From assembly GCF_009833125.1 (NCBI RefSeq), contig NZ_QRCC01000017.1, positions 26,565 to 90,564 of the forward strand: a stretch of 64,000 nt of DNA, written 5' to 3'. This DNA comes from Nitrosomonas sp. HPC101. Its GTDB lineage: Bacteria > Pseudomonadota > Gammaproteobacteria > Burkholderiales > Nitrosomonadaceae. Below, in pieces: positions 1 through 9,694 of this stretch; within the stretch, counting starts at the first letter, position 1, and each line of letters opens with the position of its first letter. The translations under genes were made by a program, and so were the position numbers. Below the pieces are notes generated by a model. It made no database searches. It had not been told where the DNA came from and saw only the letters and a list, made by a program, of their open reading frames with translations.

Positions 1-1680
1 CATGGTGACCGGTCCGGTCAACATGCCTTTGACCGGTTTTCTGGTCTGGCTCTGAGCATACTTACTCCACTCGACGGTCATGGCTTTGGGGCGGTAGACG
101 TCACCATATAAAATGGGGGGTTTGACACAACGGGAACCGTAACTTTGTACCCAGCCATTTTCCGTGAAGGCATAGCCCCATAATTGCTCACCGAAATATT
201 CCACCATATCGTTGCGCTCAGGCTCACCATGAACGAGCACATCCAGCCCGATTTCTTCCTGCTTGCGAATCATTTCCTGAATTTCAGCACGCATGGCTGA
301 CAGATATTCGAGATGACTGAGCTCATTTTTCCTGAACGCAGCACGTGCCTGACGGATAGTGGCGGTTTGTGGAAAGGAACCTATCGTAGTGGTCGGCAGC
401 AAAGGTAGATTGAAGCGTTGCTGTTGCAGATGTTTGCGGGTTGCGAAGGGATGAGTTCGCTGGCTGTCACGTTCGGCCAGATTATCGATTCTCTGATGAA
501 CGATCGGGTTATAGATGCGGCTGGATTCCGTTCTTGAGCGCCTGGCTTCATCGGAGGCCAGCAGAATTGCTTTGATGGATTCCCTGCCTTGATTCAGTCC
601 GCACCCGAGCGTAGCAATTTCTTCTAGTTTCTGGACAGAAAACGCCAGCCAGTTTCTGATTTCCGGTTCCAGTTTCGTTTCCAGTGTCAGATCCACCGGG
701 CAATGTAGCAGAGAGCAGCTTGGGGCAACCCAGAGCTCGCCTGCAAACCGGGATGCTGCTTGCGACAGTGTGTTCAGTTTTTGTGACAGATCGGCATGCC
801 ATATATTCCGCCCATCGATGCAACCCAACGACAGTGTTTTGTCGGAAAAATCTTCGGTGAGAAATGATTCAAGCTGTTCCTGGACGCTGCTTACATCGAT
901 ATGCAGCCCATTCACTGGTAGATTTTTGAGCAGTGCAAGGTGGTGGTCAACTGTGCCGAAATAAGTCGTGAGCAGCAGACGACAGCCATTGTCACGCAGT
1001 GTATGGTAGGCTTTTGTAAAACCATCCAGCCAGGATTGTTCAAGATCGAGGGAGAGGATGGGTTCATCGATCTGCACCCATTCCACACCCAGCGCGGCGA
1101 TTTTCTGCAGAATCTCCCGGTAAACTGGCAACAGGCGGGGGAGCAGATCCAGCCGCTGAAAATCGGGAGTAATTTCCTTGCCGAGGTGCAGATAGCTCAG
1201 CGGACCGATCAGGACGGCTTTTGCATTAATTCCCAGTGCTTTAGCTGCTTCGATTTCCTGAAACAATCGGTCGGATGCCAAGCGAAATTGAGTATTGCTA
1301 TCAAATTCTGGCACGATATAGTGATAGTTGGTATTGAACCACTTGGTCATTTCCATTGCCGGCTGATCGGCGGTACCACGTGCCATGGCGAAGTACAGAT
1401 CAGATGAAATACTGCCGCCGGTATTTCCGAAACGCTGAGGAATTGCTCCGAGTAACGCAGTCATATCGAGTACGTGATCGTACAGTGAAAAATCGCCAAC
1501 CGGTATTAGATCTATTCCTGTCTTTTGCTGCAACAGCCAGTTGCCGGTACGAATTTCACGTGCTGTGGTCAGTAGTTGATCGATACTGCTTTGTCCTTTC
1601 CAGTAAGTTTCGAGTGCTTTTTTTAATTCGCGCTGTGCGCCGATTCTTGGAAATCCAAGATTATGTGTCAATGTGGTCAT
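1..1680 (-). CDS. metE: Cobalamin-independent methionine synthase MetE (C-terminus outside window)
   Basis: MetE moves the methyl group of 5-methyltetrahydrofolate-polyglutamate to homocysteine, the last step of methionine synthesis, in the cytosol without B12. The frame is open from ATG at 1680 to base 1, giving residues 1-560 of a family that is normally about 755. The N-terminus (MTTLTHNLGFPRIGAQRELK) is the conserved MetE start, and the last visible residues, MLTGPVTM, are a conserved segment of the C-terminal domain. The zinc ligands (His/Cys near residues 640-730 in the family) lie beyond the edge and cannot be checked. It is divergent from metR, its usual activator, with a MetR-type box between them. 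The identification is firm; only completeness is unknown. Confidence 0.95.
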   Translation of the reverse strand, partial: MTTLTHNLGFPRIGAQRELKKALETYWKGQSSIDQLLTTAREIRTGNWLLQQKTGIDLIPVGDFSLYDHVLDMTALLGAIPQRFGNTGGSISSDLYFAMARGTADQPAMEMTKWFNTNYHYIVPEFDSNTQFRLASDRLFQEIEAAKALGINAKAVLIGPLSYLHLGKEITPDFQRLDLLPRLLPVYREILQKIAALGVEWVQIDEPILSLDLEQSWLDGFTKAYHTLRDNGCRLLLTTYFGTVDHHLALLKNLPVNGLHIDVSSVQEQLESFLTEDFSDKTLSLGCIDGRNIWHADLSQKLNTLSQAASRFAGELWVAPSCSLLHCPVDLTLETKLEPEIRNWLAFSVQKLEEIATLGCGLNQGRESIKAILLASDEARRSRTESSRIYNPIVHQRIDNLAERDSQRTHPFATRKHLQQQRFNLPLLPTTTIGSFPQTATIRQARAAFRKNELSHLEYLSAMRAEIQEMIRKQEEIGLDVLVHGEPERNDMVEYFGEQLWGYAFTENGWVQSYGSRCVKPPILYGDVYRPKAMTVEWSKYAQSQTRKPVKGMLTGPVTM

Positions 1681-1762
1681 TGCATTTTCTCTACATGATC
1701 GAAAAACAACCATTGTGTGAAATACTTTATAATGAATCAAATGAAACTTTCATAATAAAACA

Positions 1763-1775
1763 TGAATAATATTCA
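1763..1775. promoter_or_regulatory. MetR-type operator between metE and metR
   Basis: TGAATAATATTCA matches the MetR consensus TGAA-N5-TTCA and is a full palindrome. It ends three bases before the metR ATG at 1779, so bound MetR would cover the metR ribosome site, which fits autorepression. A shorter variant with N3 (TGAAACTTTCA) lies at 1742-1752. metR has no visible Shine-Dalgarno; the box occupies that position. Confidence 0.6.
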
Positions 1776-1778
1776 TAT

Positions 1779-2729
1779 ATGCTTGAATTACGACATCTTC
1801 GTACGTTAAGTGCTTTGCAAGAGACTGGCAGCGTTTCACTGGCGGCGCAGCGTGTGCATTTGACTCAGTCTGCGCTGTCTCATCAGCTCAAGGCATTGCA
1901 GGAGCACTATCAGTTACCACTCATTCAACGCAGCGGTCACGCCGTGCAGTTGACGGAAGCGGGCAAACGTCTGGCAAAATTGGCGGAGAAAATACTGGGA
2001 GAAGTCCAGTCAGCAGAGCGGGATCTGGCAAAAATAGCTCGGCAGACAGCGGGAAGCTTGCGAATTGTACTGGAATGCCATACCTGTTTTGACTGGCTAA
2101 TGCCCATCATGGATGACTTTCGGCGGCACTGGCCGGAAGTGGAGCTCGATTTGGTTTCCGGTTTTCACAGTGACCCGGTGGCGCTGCTCCGGCAGAATAT
2201 TGCCGATGTGGTGATCGGGTCCGAAAACAAGCCGCAGCAGGGAATTGTTCATTTTCCGCTGTTTCGCTTCGAGATTCTGGCAGTGCTGGCGCCCGGACAC
2301 GTACTCGGTAACAAACGGGTGCTGGAGGCAGCTGATTTTGCGCAGGATATACTGATTACCTATCCGGTCCCTGAAGAACGGATCGATCTGATCCGGCAGG
2401 TGCTGATCCCGGCTGGTGTCAGTTGGCAGCGGCGCACAACCGAGCTGACCGTGGCCATTCTGCAACTGGTGGCAAGCCGGCGAGGTATTGCTGCGTTACC
2501 TGGTTGGGGCATCAAAAACTATTTGGATTACGAATATGTGATTGCCAGACATATCGGCACCAGTGGATTGTGGAGCGATCTGTATCTCTCGGTGCGGGAA
2601 GAGGATGCTTCGGTGCGTTATCTACAGGATTTTCTGAAGACCATCGATCAGGTCTGTTTCGCCAGGCTGGATGGAATCAGGCCGCTGGGTGGACGGGGGA
2701 AGAGAAAAAACAGGGAGCTGGAAGGATAG
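1779..2729 (+). CDS. metR: LysR-family methionine regulator MetR
   Basis: 316 aa, the usual LysR length. The N-terminal winged helix-turn-helix spans about residues 1-60 and includes AAQRVHLTQSALSHQLKAL, the recognition-helix pattern of MetR proteins. The rest is the periplasmic-binding-protein-like co-inducer domain. In the family the co-inducer is homocysteine, and the regulator activates metE and related genes while repressing itself. The divergent partner metE and the TGAA-N5-TTCA box in the shared 98-bp spacer support this assignment over another LysR type. The start at 1779 is fixed by homology, not by a ribosome site. Confidence 0.9.
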   Translation: MLELRHLRTLSALQETGSVSLAAQRVHLTQSALSHQLKALQEHYQLPLIQRSGHAVQLTEAGKRLAKLAEKILGEVQSAERDLAKIARQTAGSLRIVLECHTCFDWLMPIMDDFRRHWPEVELDLVSGFHSDPVALLRQNIADVVIGSENKPQQGIVHFPLFRFEILAVLAPGHVLGNKRVLEAADFAQDILITYPVPEERIDLIRQVLIPAGVSWQRRTTELTVAILQLVASRRGIAALPGWGIKNYLDYEYVIARHIGTSGLWSDLYLSVREEDASVRYLQDFLKTIDQVCFARLDGIRPLGGRGKRKNRELEG

Positions 2730-2769
2730 CCGGGCAGTCATTCTTGGCCTAAGGAAGGCAACTGCCCGG
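2730..2769. terminator. Bidirectional hairpin between metR and the pABA synthase gene
   Basis: A 9-bp perfect stem, CCGGGCAGT (2730-2738) with ACTGCCCGG (2761-2769), encloses a 22-base loop. It lies directly after the metR stop and downstream of the convergent gene at 2801. The position suggests shared transcription termination, although there is no strong U-tract. Confidence 0.5.
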
Positions 2770-2800
2770 TATGGCGTGTTTGCTTATCAGATTTGTGGAA

Positions 2801-3541
2801 TCAATGCAGGGTGACTGCGGCCTTTTCTTCGCAGATAAGATTGGCGCAGTAGTTTTCGTGGATACCATCCAGGAATTTCCATAGTGCATCGCAGGCCCGG
2901 CGTGTAGCAGCCAGTACTTCAGCCCGTTTTTCTGGTGTATCAGCAAATCTTTCGATGATTGCCCATTCAGCCTGTGAGTGGAAAATATCGGCTGTCTGAT
3001 GCACTGAGAAAAATTTATAGCTGTCTGGATCTTTCATACCGTAAAACTTGGCCAGACCATCGATCTTAACTGCGGCAATATCAGGCACCTGAGATTCGAA
3101 CGCATGTAATGCGGCCAGTCCCGCATAGAACGGTTCGTTGATGCAAATATCACGGAAGGTTGCAACCAGATTTTCTGTTTCCGGCAGCGCATCGGCTTGT
3201 GCCAGGCTGGCATCGTTGGCTCCCAGTGCAAAAGCAAACGTTTTCCATAGAGCAGGGTGATTTTCTTCCCCGTGTTCCTCATCGATCAGGTTTCTCAGAA
3301 TTTCCTGGCGTACGCTGATATCACCACTGTTTTCCGTACTATGAAAATGCGGAGTGTTGAAGTGAACTGCGCTGAGATAGGTGGGCTCTGCCAGCACATT
3401 GTAGAAATACTGTTCGGCGTAGTGGCGTAACTGTTCACGAGTCAGTTTGCCTTCAGTCCAGGCAACGTAGAACGGATGTTGCAGCAGATGTCTACTTTGA
3501 ATGATGGAATCAATCTGTTGTTTAAATGTGTTTGTGGCCAT
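2801..3541 (-). CDS. CADD-type self-sacrificing para-aminobenzoate synthase
   Basis: 246 aa, haem-oxygenase/TenA/PqqC-like all-helical fold. It resembles chlamydial CADD closely. The diiron ligand pattern can be followed: E88, H95, E149 and the HxxxDxxH group H181/D185/H188. These keep CADD's spacing (E81, H88, E142, H174, D178, H181) with a constant offset of +7. The tyrosine proposed as CADD's sacrificial substrate (Tyr27) corresponds to Tyr25 in the HPFY motif here. Known family role: the enzyme makes pABA from its own tyrosine side chain using O2, bypassing PabA/PabB/PabC. The N. europaea orthologue is reported to support pABA synthesis. Older annotation would call it PqqC-like. Genes for folate-using enzymes (metE, glyA) flank it. 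ATG at 3541 has upstream purines (CAGGAG). Confidence 0.88.
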   Translation of the reverse strand: MATNTFKQQIDSIIQSRHLLQHPFYVAWTEGKLTREQLRHYAEQYFYNVLAEPTYLSAVHFNTPHFHSTENSGDISVRQEILRNLIDEEHGEENHPALWKTFAFALGANDASLAQADALPETENLVATFRDICINEPFYAGLAALHAFESQVPDIAAVKIDGLAKFYGMKDPDSYKFFSVHQTADIFHSQAEWAIIERFADTPEKRAEVLAATRRACDALWKFLDGIHENYCANLICEEKAAVTLH

Positions 3542-3733
3542 GAAAATCTCCTGTTCAGAGTGAAATGAAATATGAAGCGGCGATAATCATCGCCAATTCA
3601 GTAAATGAAGTCAATTTTATACCGGAGGGTCGTGTCATTTTTGTACGAGAAATGAACGGTACAATTACAAAACCTATACCATGACGCAATGATAGAATGA
3701 CCATTTTTCAGCAAAAATAAGAGAGTAAATGCC

Positions 3734-4984
3734 ATGTTTTCAAGGAGTATGACGATTGAACGGGTTGATCCGGATTTATGGCAGGCAATCCAGGGAGAGG
3801 TACAGCGACAAGAAGATCATATCGAACTGATCGCCTCGGAAAATTACGCCAGTCCGGCTGTTTTGCAGGCACAAGGTACCGTGCTAACCAACAAGTATGC
3901 TGAAGGATATCCAGGTAAGCGGTATTACGGAGGATGCAAACACGTGGATAGTGTCGAGCAGCTGGCTATCGACCGTCTGCGCACTCTGTTCAATGCCGAA
4001 TATGTTAACGTACAGCCACATTCTGGTTCCCAGGCAAATGCTGCGGTCTATCTGTCGGCGCTGAAGCCGGGCGATACACTGCTTGGCATGTCGCTAGCGC
4101 ATGGGGGACATTTGACGCATGGTGCATCCGTCAATATGAGTGGTAAGATATTTAATTCGATTGCCTACGGTTTGAATCCGGAAACTGAAGAGATCGATTA
4201 CGTAGAACTGGAACGGCTTGCGCATGAACATAAACCGCGCATGATTGTGGCGGGTGCTTCTTCCTACGCACGCGTGATTGACTGGCAGGCTTTCCGCAAG
4301 ATTGCCGACAGCATAGGTGCTTATTTGTTTGTTGACATGGCACACTACGCGGGGTTAATTGCTGCTGGTTATTATCCTAATCCCGTAGGAATTGCCGATT
4401 TTGTGACCAGTACTACACATAAAACATTACGCGGTCCGCGTGGCGGGGTGATTATGGCTAAGCCGGAGCATGAAAAGGCACTGAATTCAGCAGTTTTCCC
4501 ACAGACACAGGGAGGGCCACTGATGCATGTAATCGCTGCCAAGGCAGTGTCTTTCAAGGAAGCATCCAGCCAGGCATTCAAGGATTATCAGAAGCAGGTT
4601 ATCGAGAATGCACGTGTCATGGCGAAGGTGCTGCAACAGCGTGGCTTGCGGATCGTGTCCGGCCGTACCGATTGCCATATGTTTCTGGTCGATCTGCGCA
4701 CCAAGGACCTGACGGGAAGGGAAGCGGAAGCTGCACTGGAAACCGCGCATATCACCGTCAATAAAAATGCAATTCCAAATGATCCGCAAAAACCGTTTGT
4801 AACCAGCGGTATCCGGATTGGTACACCGGCGATTACCACACGCGGATTTAAGGAACCCGAATCCGAACAGCTTGCAAATCTGGTGGCGGATGTGCTGGAA
4901 GCTCCGACTAATGGAGCCGTACTGGATCAGGTTGCCGGAAAAGCGCAGGCATTGTGTACCAAGTTTCCGGTGTATGGCGACTGA
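3734..4984 (+). CDS. glyA: Serine hydroxymethyltransferase
   Basis: 416 aa, standard length. PLP enzyme converting serine plus tetrahydrofolate to glycine plus 5,10-methylene-THF, the main source of one-carbon units. The PLP lysine is K230 in the hallmark [13 protein letters not shown]. The N-terminal MFSRSMTI and the [13 protein letters not shown] signature are typical. It is divergent from the pABA synthase gene across a 192-bp spacer and is followed 27 bp later by nrdR, a conserved pairing in beta- and gammaproteobacteria. I see no glycine riboswitch in the upstream spacer. Confidence 0.97.
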   Translation: MFSRSMTIERVDPDLWQAIQGEVQRQEDHIELIASENYASPAVLQAQGTVLTNKYAEGYPGKRYYGGCKHVDSVEQLAIDRLRTLFNAEYVNVQPHSGSQANAAVYLSALKPGDTLLGMSLAHGGHLTHGASVNMSGKIFNSIAYGLNPETEEIDYVELERLAHEHKPRMIVAGASSYARVIDWQAFRKIADSIGAYLFVDMAHYAGLIAAGYYPNPVGIADFVTSTTHKTLRGPRGGVIMAKPEHEKALNSAVFPQTQGGPLMHVIAAKAVSFKEASSQAFKDYQKQVIENARVMAKVLQQRGLRIVSGRTDCHMFLVDLRTKDLTGREAEAALETAHITVNKNAIPNDPQKPFVTSGIRIGTPAITTRGFKEPESEQLANLVADVLEAPTNGAVLDQVAGKAQALCTKFPVYGD

Positions 4985-5011
4985 TGTTCGTTTCAATCTG
5001 GAGGTGTGGCG

Positions 5012-5494
5012 GTGAGATGTCCGTTTTGCGGTACTGAAGATACCAGCGTGGTCGATTCACGTGTCAGTGAGGAAGGCTCCCGGATCAGGCGCAGACGACA
5101 GTGTACGGCATGTGGAAAGCGCTTTACGACATATGAAACAGTCGAGGTGCGTTTTCCACAGATTATCAAGCAGGGGGGTAATCGCGTTGAATTTAACCGG
5201 GAAAAGCTCTACACCAGTTTTGCCCGCGCGTTACACAAGCGTCCGGTTCCAGTTGGACAGGTGGATGCTGCGATAGAACGTATTCTGCAAAAACTGCTGG
5301 GAAGCGGGGTGCAGGAAATCTCATCGCGTACAGTTGGTGAATGGGTGATGCAAGAACTGTACAAACTGGATAAAGTGGCCTACATCCGCTTTGCTTCTGT
5401 ATACAGAAGCTTTGAGGATGTAGGGGATTTTCAGGAGGTGATCCGGGAAGTTCAGGCTTCTCCATCAGACCTGGAGGATGAGCTTCCAGGTTGA
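5012..5494 (+). CDS. nrdR: Transcriptional repressor NrdR
   Basis: 160 aa from GTG at 5012 (MRCPFCG). An in-frame GTG at 5006 would add two residues, but the GGAGG at 5000-5004 sits only one base from it, whereas the spacing to 5012 is seven. The N-terminal zinc ribbon has two CxxC pairs (CPFC and CTAC) around the basic stretch RIRRRRQ. The ATP-cone domain follows at about residues 49-139. NrdR senses ATP/dATP and represses ribonucleotide reductase genes at NrdR boxes. It sits directly after glyA, as in many proteobacteria, and is probably co-transcribed with it. Confidence 0.95.
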   Translation: MRCPFCGTEDTSVVDSRVSEEGSRIRRRRQCTACGKRFTTYETVEVRFPQIIKQGGNRVEFNREKLYTSFARALHKRPVPVGQVDAAIERILQKLLGSGVQEISSRTVGEWVMQELYKLDKVAYIRFASVYRSFEDVGDFQEVIREVQASPSDLEDELPG

Positions 5495-5913
5495 CAGCGT
5501 TATTCGTGCACCGCGCTCTCAGCATGTCGAGCATGGCTGAAATCCAAGGGTCAGTCTTGAGAATATCATGCCCGAATTCGCGAACAGTATTCGCGAATTC
5601 GGGCATGAGTGGGATTTTCTTATCCCGATATTCATGATCTGCTTGAGCGTTGAACTTCTGGGGCTTGCACAATATAGGAGGTCGTTTCCGGGAATCAGTT
5701 TTTCCGGTGAATTACATTGTTACACAACGCTCACTGCCTTTCCTGTCTGTCTGCATTAATATGCTTCGTTGTCAGAGGTGTGTCATTCTGTCGACTATTT
5801 TTTATGCTTGCAGTCTGGCGGGTTTGCAGCCTGAAATCGAACTTGCATGGCATGTTTAGCAAAGCAGTTATGATGCTGTCATTGATAGCAGTCAATTTAA
5901 CAGAGAAGTCAGC
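5495..5913. other. Intergenic region between nrdR and tyrS
   Basis: 419 bp between convergent genes. It holds the perfect 18-bp inverted repeat at 5567-5607. Short reading frames on both strands of the repeat encode near-identical peptides (MPEFAN...REFGH) simply because the sequence is palindromic. No convincing gene, ribosome site or RNA was seen in the remainder. Confidence 0.6.
5567..5607. repeat. Perfect 18-bp inverted repeat with 5-base loop
   Basis: CATGCCCGAATTCGCGAA (5567-5584), loop CAGTA, then its exact reverse complement at 5590-5607. The arm itself contains the palindromes GAATTC and TTCGCGAA. It lies between the convergent nrdR and tyrS and could act as a bidirectional terminator, a REP-like element or a protein-binding site. 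No U-run follows on either side, so simple Rho-independent termination is not clear. Confidence 0.85.
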
Positions 5914-7134
5914 TTACATGTCATTTTGTTCGGATGAGAGTGTTATTTTTGCAAATTTCCTCTTCCCAACCTGGGCAATGACTGTCGTATTGGATGGGAT
6001 CATCTGAGTTTTATTATTTACTCTGTTGCCATCCAGCTTTACACCGCCTTGTTCAATCATACGTAGGGCCTCACTGGTACTGGTGGTCAGTCCGGCTAAT
6101 TTGAGAAGCTGGGGGATAGCCAATTCCGTGCCTTGAATATACAGTTTTTTTTCCGGAATATCATCAGGAATAGCACCTTTGCTGAAACGATCTTCAAAAT
6201 CTCTGGTCGCCTGAATGGCGGCTACCTGACTGTGAAAACGCGCCACAATTTCCTGCGCAAATTGCACTTTGATATCACGCGGATTACGGCCTGATTCCAC
6301 CTCATTGCGCCAATGGCGTATGGTTTCCAGCGGCTCAAATGACAACAATTCGATATAGCGCCACATCAGGGTATCGCTTACCGACATCAGCTTGCCAAAT
6401 ATTTCGGTAGGTGATTCGTTGATGCCGATATAGTTATTGAGTGATTTGGACATTTTTTGAACGCCGTCCAGTCCTTCCAGGAGAGGCATGGTCAGGATGC
6501 ATTGAGGTGGTTGGCCATAGTGTTTCTGTAATTCACGTCCTACCAGTAAATTAAATTTCTGATCAGTGCCACCCAGTTCCAGATCAGCTTTCAATGCTAC
6601 TGAATCGTAGCCCTGAATGAGTGGATACAGAAACTCGTGGATGGCTATGGGCCGATTTTCATGATGGCGTTTACTGAAATCATCCCGTTCCAGCATGCGT
6701 GCGACAGTATAAGTAGCAGCCAGTCTGACCAGATCGGCTGCACTGAATTTATCCATCCAGGATGAGTTGAATACCACTTCGGTCTGTTCGGGTTTGAGTA
6801 TCTTGAATACCTGAGAGGCGTAGGTTTCTGCATTTTGCTCAATCTGCTCACGTGTCAGCGGTGGGCGGGTAGCGTTTTTACCGCTGGGATCACCGATCAT
6901 TCCGGTGAAATCACCGATCAGAAACAGGATATGGTGACCAAGCTCCTGGAGTTGGCGCAGTTTGTTCAGCAGAACGGTATGGCCCAAGTGCAGATCTGGT
7001 GCGGTAGGATCAAAGCCAGCTTTGATCCTCAGAGGTTGGTTTTTGGCCAGTTTCTGTGAGAACTCCTCCTCAATCAGTAGCTCCTGACAACCTCGTTTAA
7101 CTACCTGAAGTTGATGCGTAATCGATTCAGACAC
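5914..7134 (-). CDS. tyrS: Tyrosyl-tRNA synthetase
   Basis: 406 aa class I synthetase that charges tRNA-Tyr. The HIGH-type motif appears as HLGHT in [11 protein letters not shown] near residue 50, and the KMSKS loop is intact in [12 protein letters not shown]-terminal S4-like RNA-binding domain covers about residues 340-400 ([17 protein letters not shown]). Length and motif spacing match the TyrZ-like proteobacterial form. It is divergent from the M23 peptidase gene with a 92-bp spacer, an arrangement common in betaproteobacteria. Confidence 0.96.
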   Translation of the reverse strand: MSESITHQLQVVKRGCQELLIEEEFSQKLAKNQPLRIKAGFDPTAPDLHLGHTVLLNKLRQLQELGHHILFLIGDFTGMIGDPSGKNATRPPLTREQIEQNAETYASQVFKILKPEQTEVVFNSSWMDKFSAADLVRLAATYTVARMLERDDFSKRHHENRPIAIHEFLYPLIQGYDSVALKADLELGGTDQKFNLLVGRELQKHYGQPPQCILTMPLLEGLDGVQKMSKSLNNYIGINESPTEIFGKLMSVSDTLMWRYIELLSFEPLETIRHWRNEVESGRNPRDIKVQFAQEIVARFHSQVAAIQATRDFEDRFSKGAIPDDIPEKKLYIQGTELAIPQLLKLAGLTTSTSEALRMIEQGGVKLDGNRVNNKTQMIPSNTTVIAQVGKRKFAKITLSSEQNDM

Positions 7135-7226
7135 GGCCGGTCAGAGAAAAATCAATCGTCATTATATTTATGCTTTTCCGTGGTAGACTTGAAAAATTTT
7201 CAATAGATGAATAGGAGTGATGGCAT

Positions 7227-8558
7227 TTGATTTATTACCAGTCACCTCGTAAAAGAAAAAGCATTCTAGCGCAAAAACTCGCTGTTTTCGCACAAAAAAA
7301 AGTACGCTGGATCACCATCCTGTCCAGTCTGCCATTATTCGGAATGGTTACCGCCTTCGGAATTGTTCCGGATTCTTCTCTGCAGGAAATACCCAATAAA
7401 AAAATAGTACGTGCCTTACCATTACCAGAAAAATTTGCATCTTCCGATCCAGAAATGACTTTTTGGCATCAAGAAAGCATACGTCGGGGCGATACCATTG
7501 CGGCGATTCTTGCCCGCCTTGAAATCAGCCAAAAAGACAAAATCCGCTTTCTGGAGACTGTTCAGGGGAGCCGAGCTATGAGCCGGCTTAAACCTGGGGA
7601 AATCATTCATGCGGAAACCCGGCCAGACGGAGAACTGCTGGCATTGCGTTATTTCTACGGGAATGGCGAGCAGTTTCAGGTTGAAAAAGTTAATGGCATG
7701 TTTGAGCTGAACGAACAGTCTGCCGAGGGTAATACGCGCATCCTGGTAGGCGCGGGAATAATCAACTCTTCATTGTTTGCAGCGGTTGACAAGGCTGATT
7801 TGCCAAGCACGATCGCCTTCCAGATTATTGATATATTCTCCAGTAGTATTGATTTTCACCGTGATATTCAAAAGGGTGATCGTTTTACAGTTGTTTATGA
7901 ATCCACACAGGATGAAGGTGGAAAAACCCAGATTGGGCGTGTGCTTGCGGTAGAGTTCTCTAACAAGAAAAAATCCAGACGTGCTGTCTATTTTCAGCCT
8001 TCAGGCGATGAGGGAAACTATTACACGCCAGAGGGGGAGAGCCTGAGTAAACCATTTCTGATGGCACCCTTGAAATTTTCCCGGATCAGTTCCGGATTTA
8101 CTCATGCACGTTACCATCCTGTATTGAAGCGTTGGCGAGCCCACAAGGGAATCGACTATGCTGCTCCAACGGGAACGCCTGTAATGGCGACAGCAAATGG
8201 TACTGTTGAATTTAAAGGCCGCCAGAGTGGTTATGGTAATCTGGTTGTACTCAAACACGATGCGCAATACAGTTCCGCATATGGCCATCTATCGGGTTTT
8301 AACAAGCAGTTGAAAAAGGGAATGAGTATCAAACAAGGCGACATCATTGGTTTTGTTGGATCAACTGGCATGGCGACTGGTCCCCATCTTCATTATGAAC
8401 TGCGGGTAAATGGTGTTCAGCGAGATCCTTCCAAAATTGTAATGCCCGCAGCACAGCCCATCAGCAAGAAGCACTATTCTTCTTTTCGCAGACAAACCAT
8501 GGAGCTGACTTCCAGACTTGATTTGCTGCGCAATACCAGCTTTGCTGCATTGAACTGA
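7227..8558 (+). CDS. Murein DD-endopeptidase, M23 family (MepM/YebA-like)
   Basis: 443 aa. The start is TTG at 7227: AGGAG at 7213-7217 is nine bases upstream, whereas the nearby ATG at 7220 is in another frame and stops after ten codons. A membrane anchor lies at about residues 29-47, followed by an OapA/LysM-like region and a C-terminal lysostaphin-type M23 domain. Zinc and catalytic residues are present: H306 and D310 in HKGID, H387 and H389 in HLH. The family cleaves peptidoglycan cross-links in the periplasm to allow wall growth. It precedes anmK, so wall turnover and muropeptide recycling are adjacent and probably co-transcribed (27-bp gap). Confidence 0.9.
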   Translation: MIYYQSPRKRKSILAQKLAVFAQKKVRWITILSSLPLFGMVTAFGIVPDSSLQEIPNKKIVRALPLPEKFASSDPEMTFWHQESIRRGDTIAAILARLEISQKDKIRFLETVQGSRAMSRLKPGEIIHAETRPDGELLALRYFYGNGEQFQVEKVNGMFELNEQSAEGNTRILVGAGIINSSLFAAVDKADLPSTIAFQIIDIFSSSIDFHRDIQKGDRFTVVYESTQDEGGKTQIGRVLAVEFSNKKKSRRAVYFQPSGDEGNYYTPEGESLSKPFLMAPLKFSRISSGFTHARYHPVLKRWRAHKGIDYAAPTGTPVMATANGTVEFKGRQSGYGNLVVLKHDAQYSSAYGHLSGFNKQLKKGMSIKQGDIIGFVGSTGMATGPHLHYELRVNGVQRDPSKIVMPAAQPISKKHYSSFRRQTMELTSRLDLLRNTSFAALN

Positions 8559-8585
8559 TTCAGTCAATTTACGAAGACAGGTGGA

Positions 8586-9686
8586 ATGTATTACGTTGGT
8601 ATTATGTCGGGCACCAGTCTGGATGGTGTTGATGCAGTATTGGTGAATTTTCACGAAGCGTCATTTTCGCTTATCAGTACCTGTTATGCTCCTTATGATC
8701 CATCCCTTCGCGCGAAACTGCTGAGCTTGAATCAAAGCGGTGAAGATGAATTGCATCGTGCAGCCTTGTCAAGTAACCGCTTGTCGAGGTTGTATGCAGA
8801 GGCGGTGGAGCGCTTGCTTGAAAAAACTGGAATTGACCCCGGAAAAATTGTGGCAATCGGTTGTCATGGACAAACTATCAGGCACTGTCCGCAGCCGGAA
8901 AATATGTACAGCATCCAGCTGGTGAATGGTGCTTTGCTGGCGGAGTTGACGGGTATTACTGTGGTGACGGATTTCAGAAATCGCGATATTGCTGCCGGGG
9001 GGCAGGGAGCGCCACTGGTTCCTGTATTTCACCGGGAGCTGTTTTCTCATCCAGATATTCATCGCCTGATTATTAATATTGGCGGGATTGCCAACATTAC
9101 CAGTCTGCCTGCCAAAAATAGTGTGGATAGCGTAAGTGGTTTTGACTGCGGCCCGGGAAATATGTTGATGGATGCCTGGTGCCTGCAGCATACGGGCGAG
9201 AGCTATGATCGAAACGGATTATGGGCAAAGTCAGGCAAAGTGATTAACGGTCTGCTGGAAGATCTATTGAATTTTCCGTATTTTTCTATGCAGCCTCCCA
9301 AAAGTACCGGGAGGGAAATGTTCGGTCTTGCCTGGTTGTTGTCTTATTTGACAGGCAGGGAAGCTGCCCAGGATGTTCAATCCACATTGCTGCAGCTGAC
9401 TGTGCGAACAGTTGCCGATTCGATACGAACCTGTTATCCAGCAGCTCGTGAGCTTTATTTATGCGGGGGGGGGGCGCATAACGACGCCCTTGTTGTCCGG
9501 CTGCAACAGATGTTATCTGATTGCCAGATCAGGCAGACCAATATATTGGGTATTGATGTTGATTGGGTAGAGGCGTGTGCATTTGCGTGGCTGGCGCGGC
9601 AATCAATTGAAAGTACTCCTGGAAATCTTCCTGCTGTGACAGGTGCAGCCGGCGAACGGGTGTTGGGCGCGGTGTATCCTGTCTGA
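8586..9686 (+). CDS. anmK: Anhydro-N-acetylmuramic acid kinase
   Basis: 366 aa cytosolic kinase that opens and phosphorylates 1,6-anhydro-MurNAc to MurNAc-6-P in peptidoglycan recycling. The phosphate-binding N-terminus GIMSGTSLDGVD and the C-terminal CGGGAHN motif are typical. RBS AGGTGG precedes ATG at 8586. Unusually, the CGGGA codons form an uninterrupted run of ten G at 9465-9474, a potential slippage site (see findings). It is convergent with erpA, with 8 bp between stops. Confidence 0.95.
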   Translation: MYYVGIMSGTSLDGVDAVLVNFHEASFSLISTCYAPYDPSLRAKLLSLNQSGEDELHRAALSSNRLSRLYAEAVERLLEKTGIDPGKIVAIGCHGQTIRHCPQPENMYSIQLVNGALLAELTGITVVTDFRNRDIAAGGQGAPLVPVFHRELFSHPDIHRLIINIGGIANITSLPAKNSVDSVSGFDCGPGNMLMDAWCLQHTGESYDRNGLWAKSGKVINGLLEDLLNFPYFSMQPPKSTGREMFGLAWLLSYLTGREAAQDVQSTLLQLTVRTVADSIRTCYPAARELYLCGGGAHNDALVVRLQQMLSDCQIRQTNILGIDVDWVEACAFAWLARQSIESTPGNLPAVTGAAGERVLGAVYPV

Positions 9687-9694
9687 GAGCCCTT

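Noticed and set aside
5193..5672. Minus-strand 159-codon frame across nrdR and the 18-bp inverted repeat
   Set aside because: Most of it is the shadow of nrdR, and the remainder translates the palindrome. No start signal or family.
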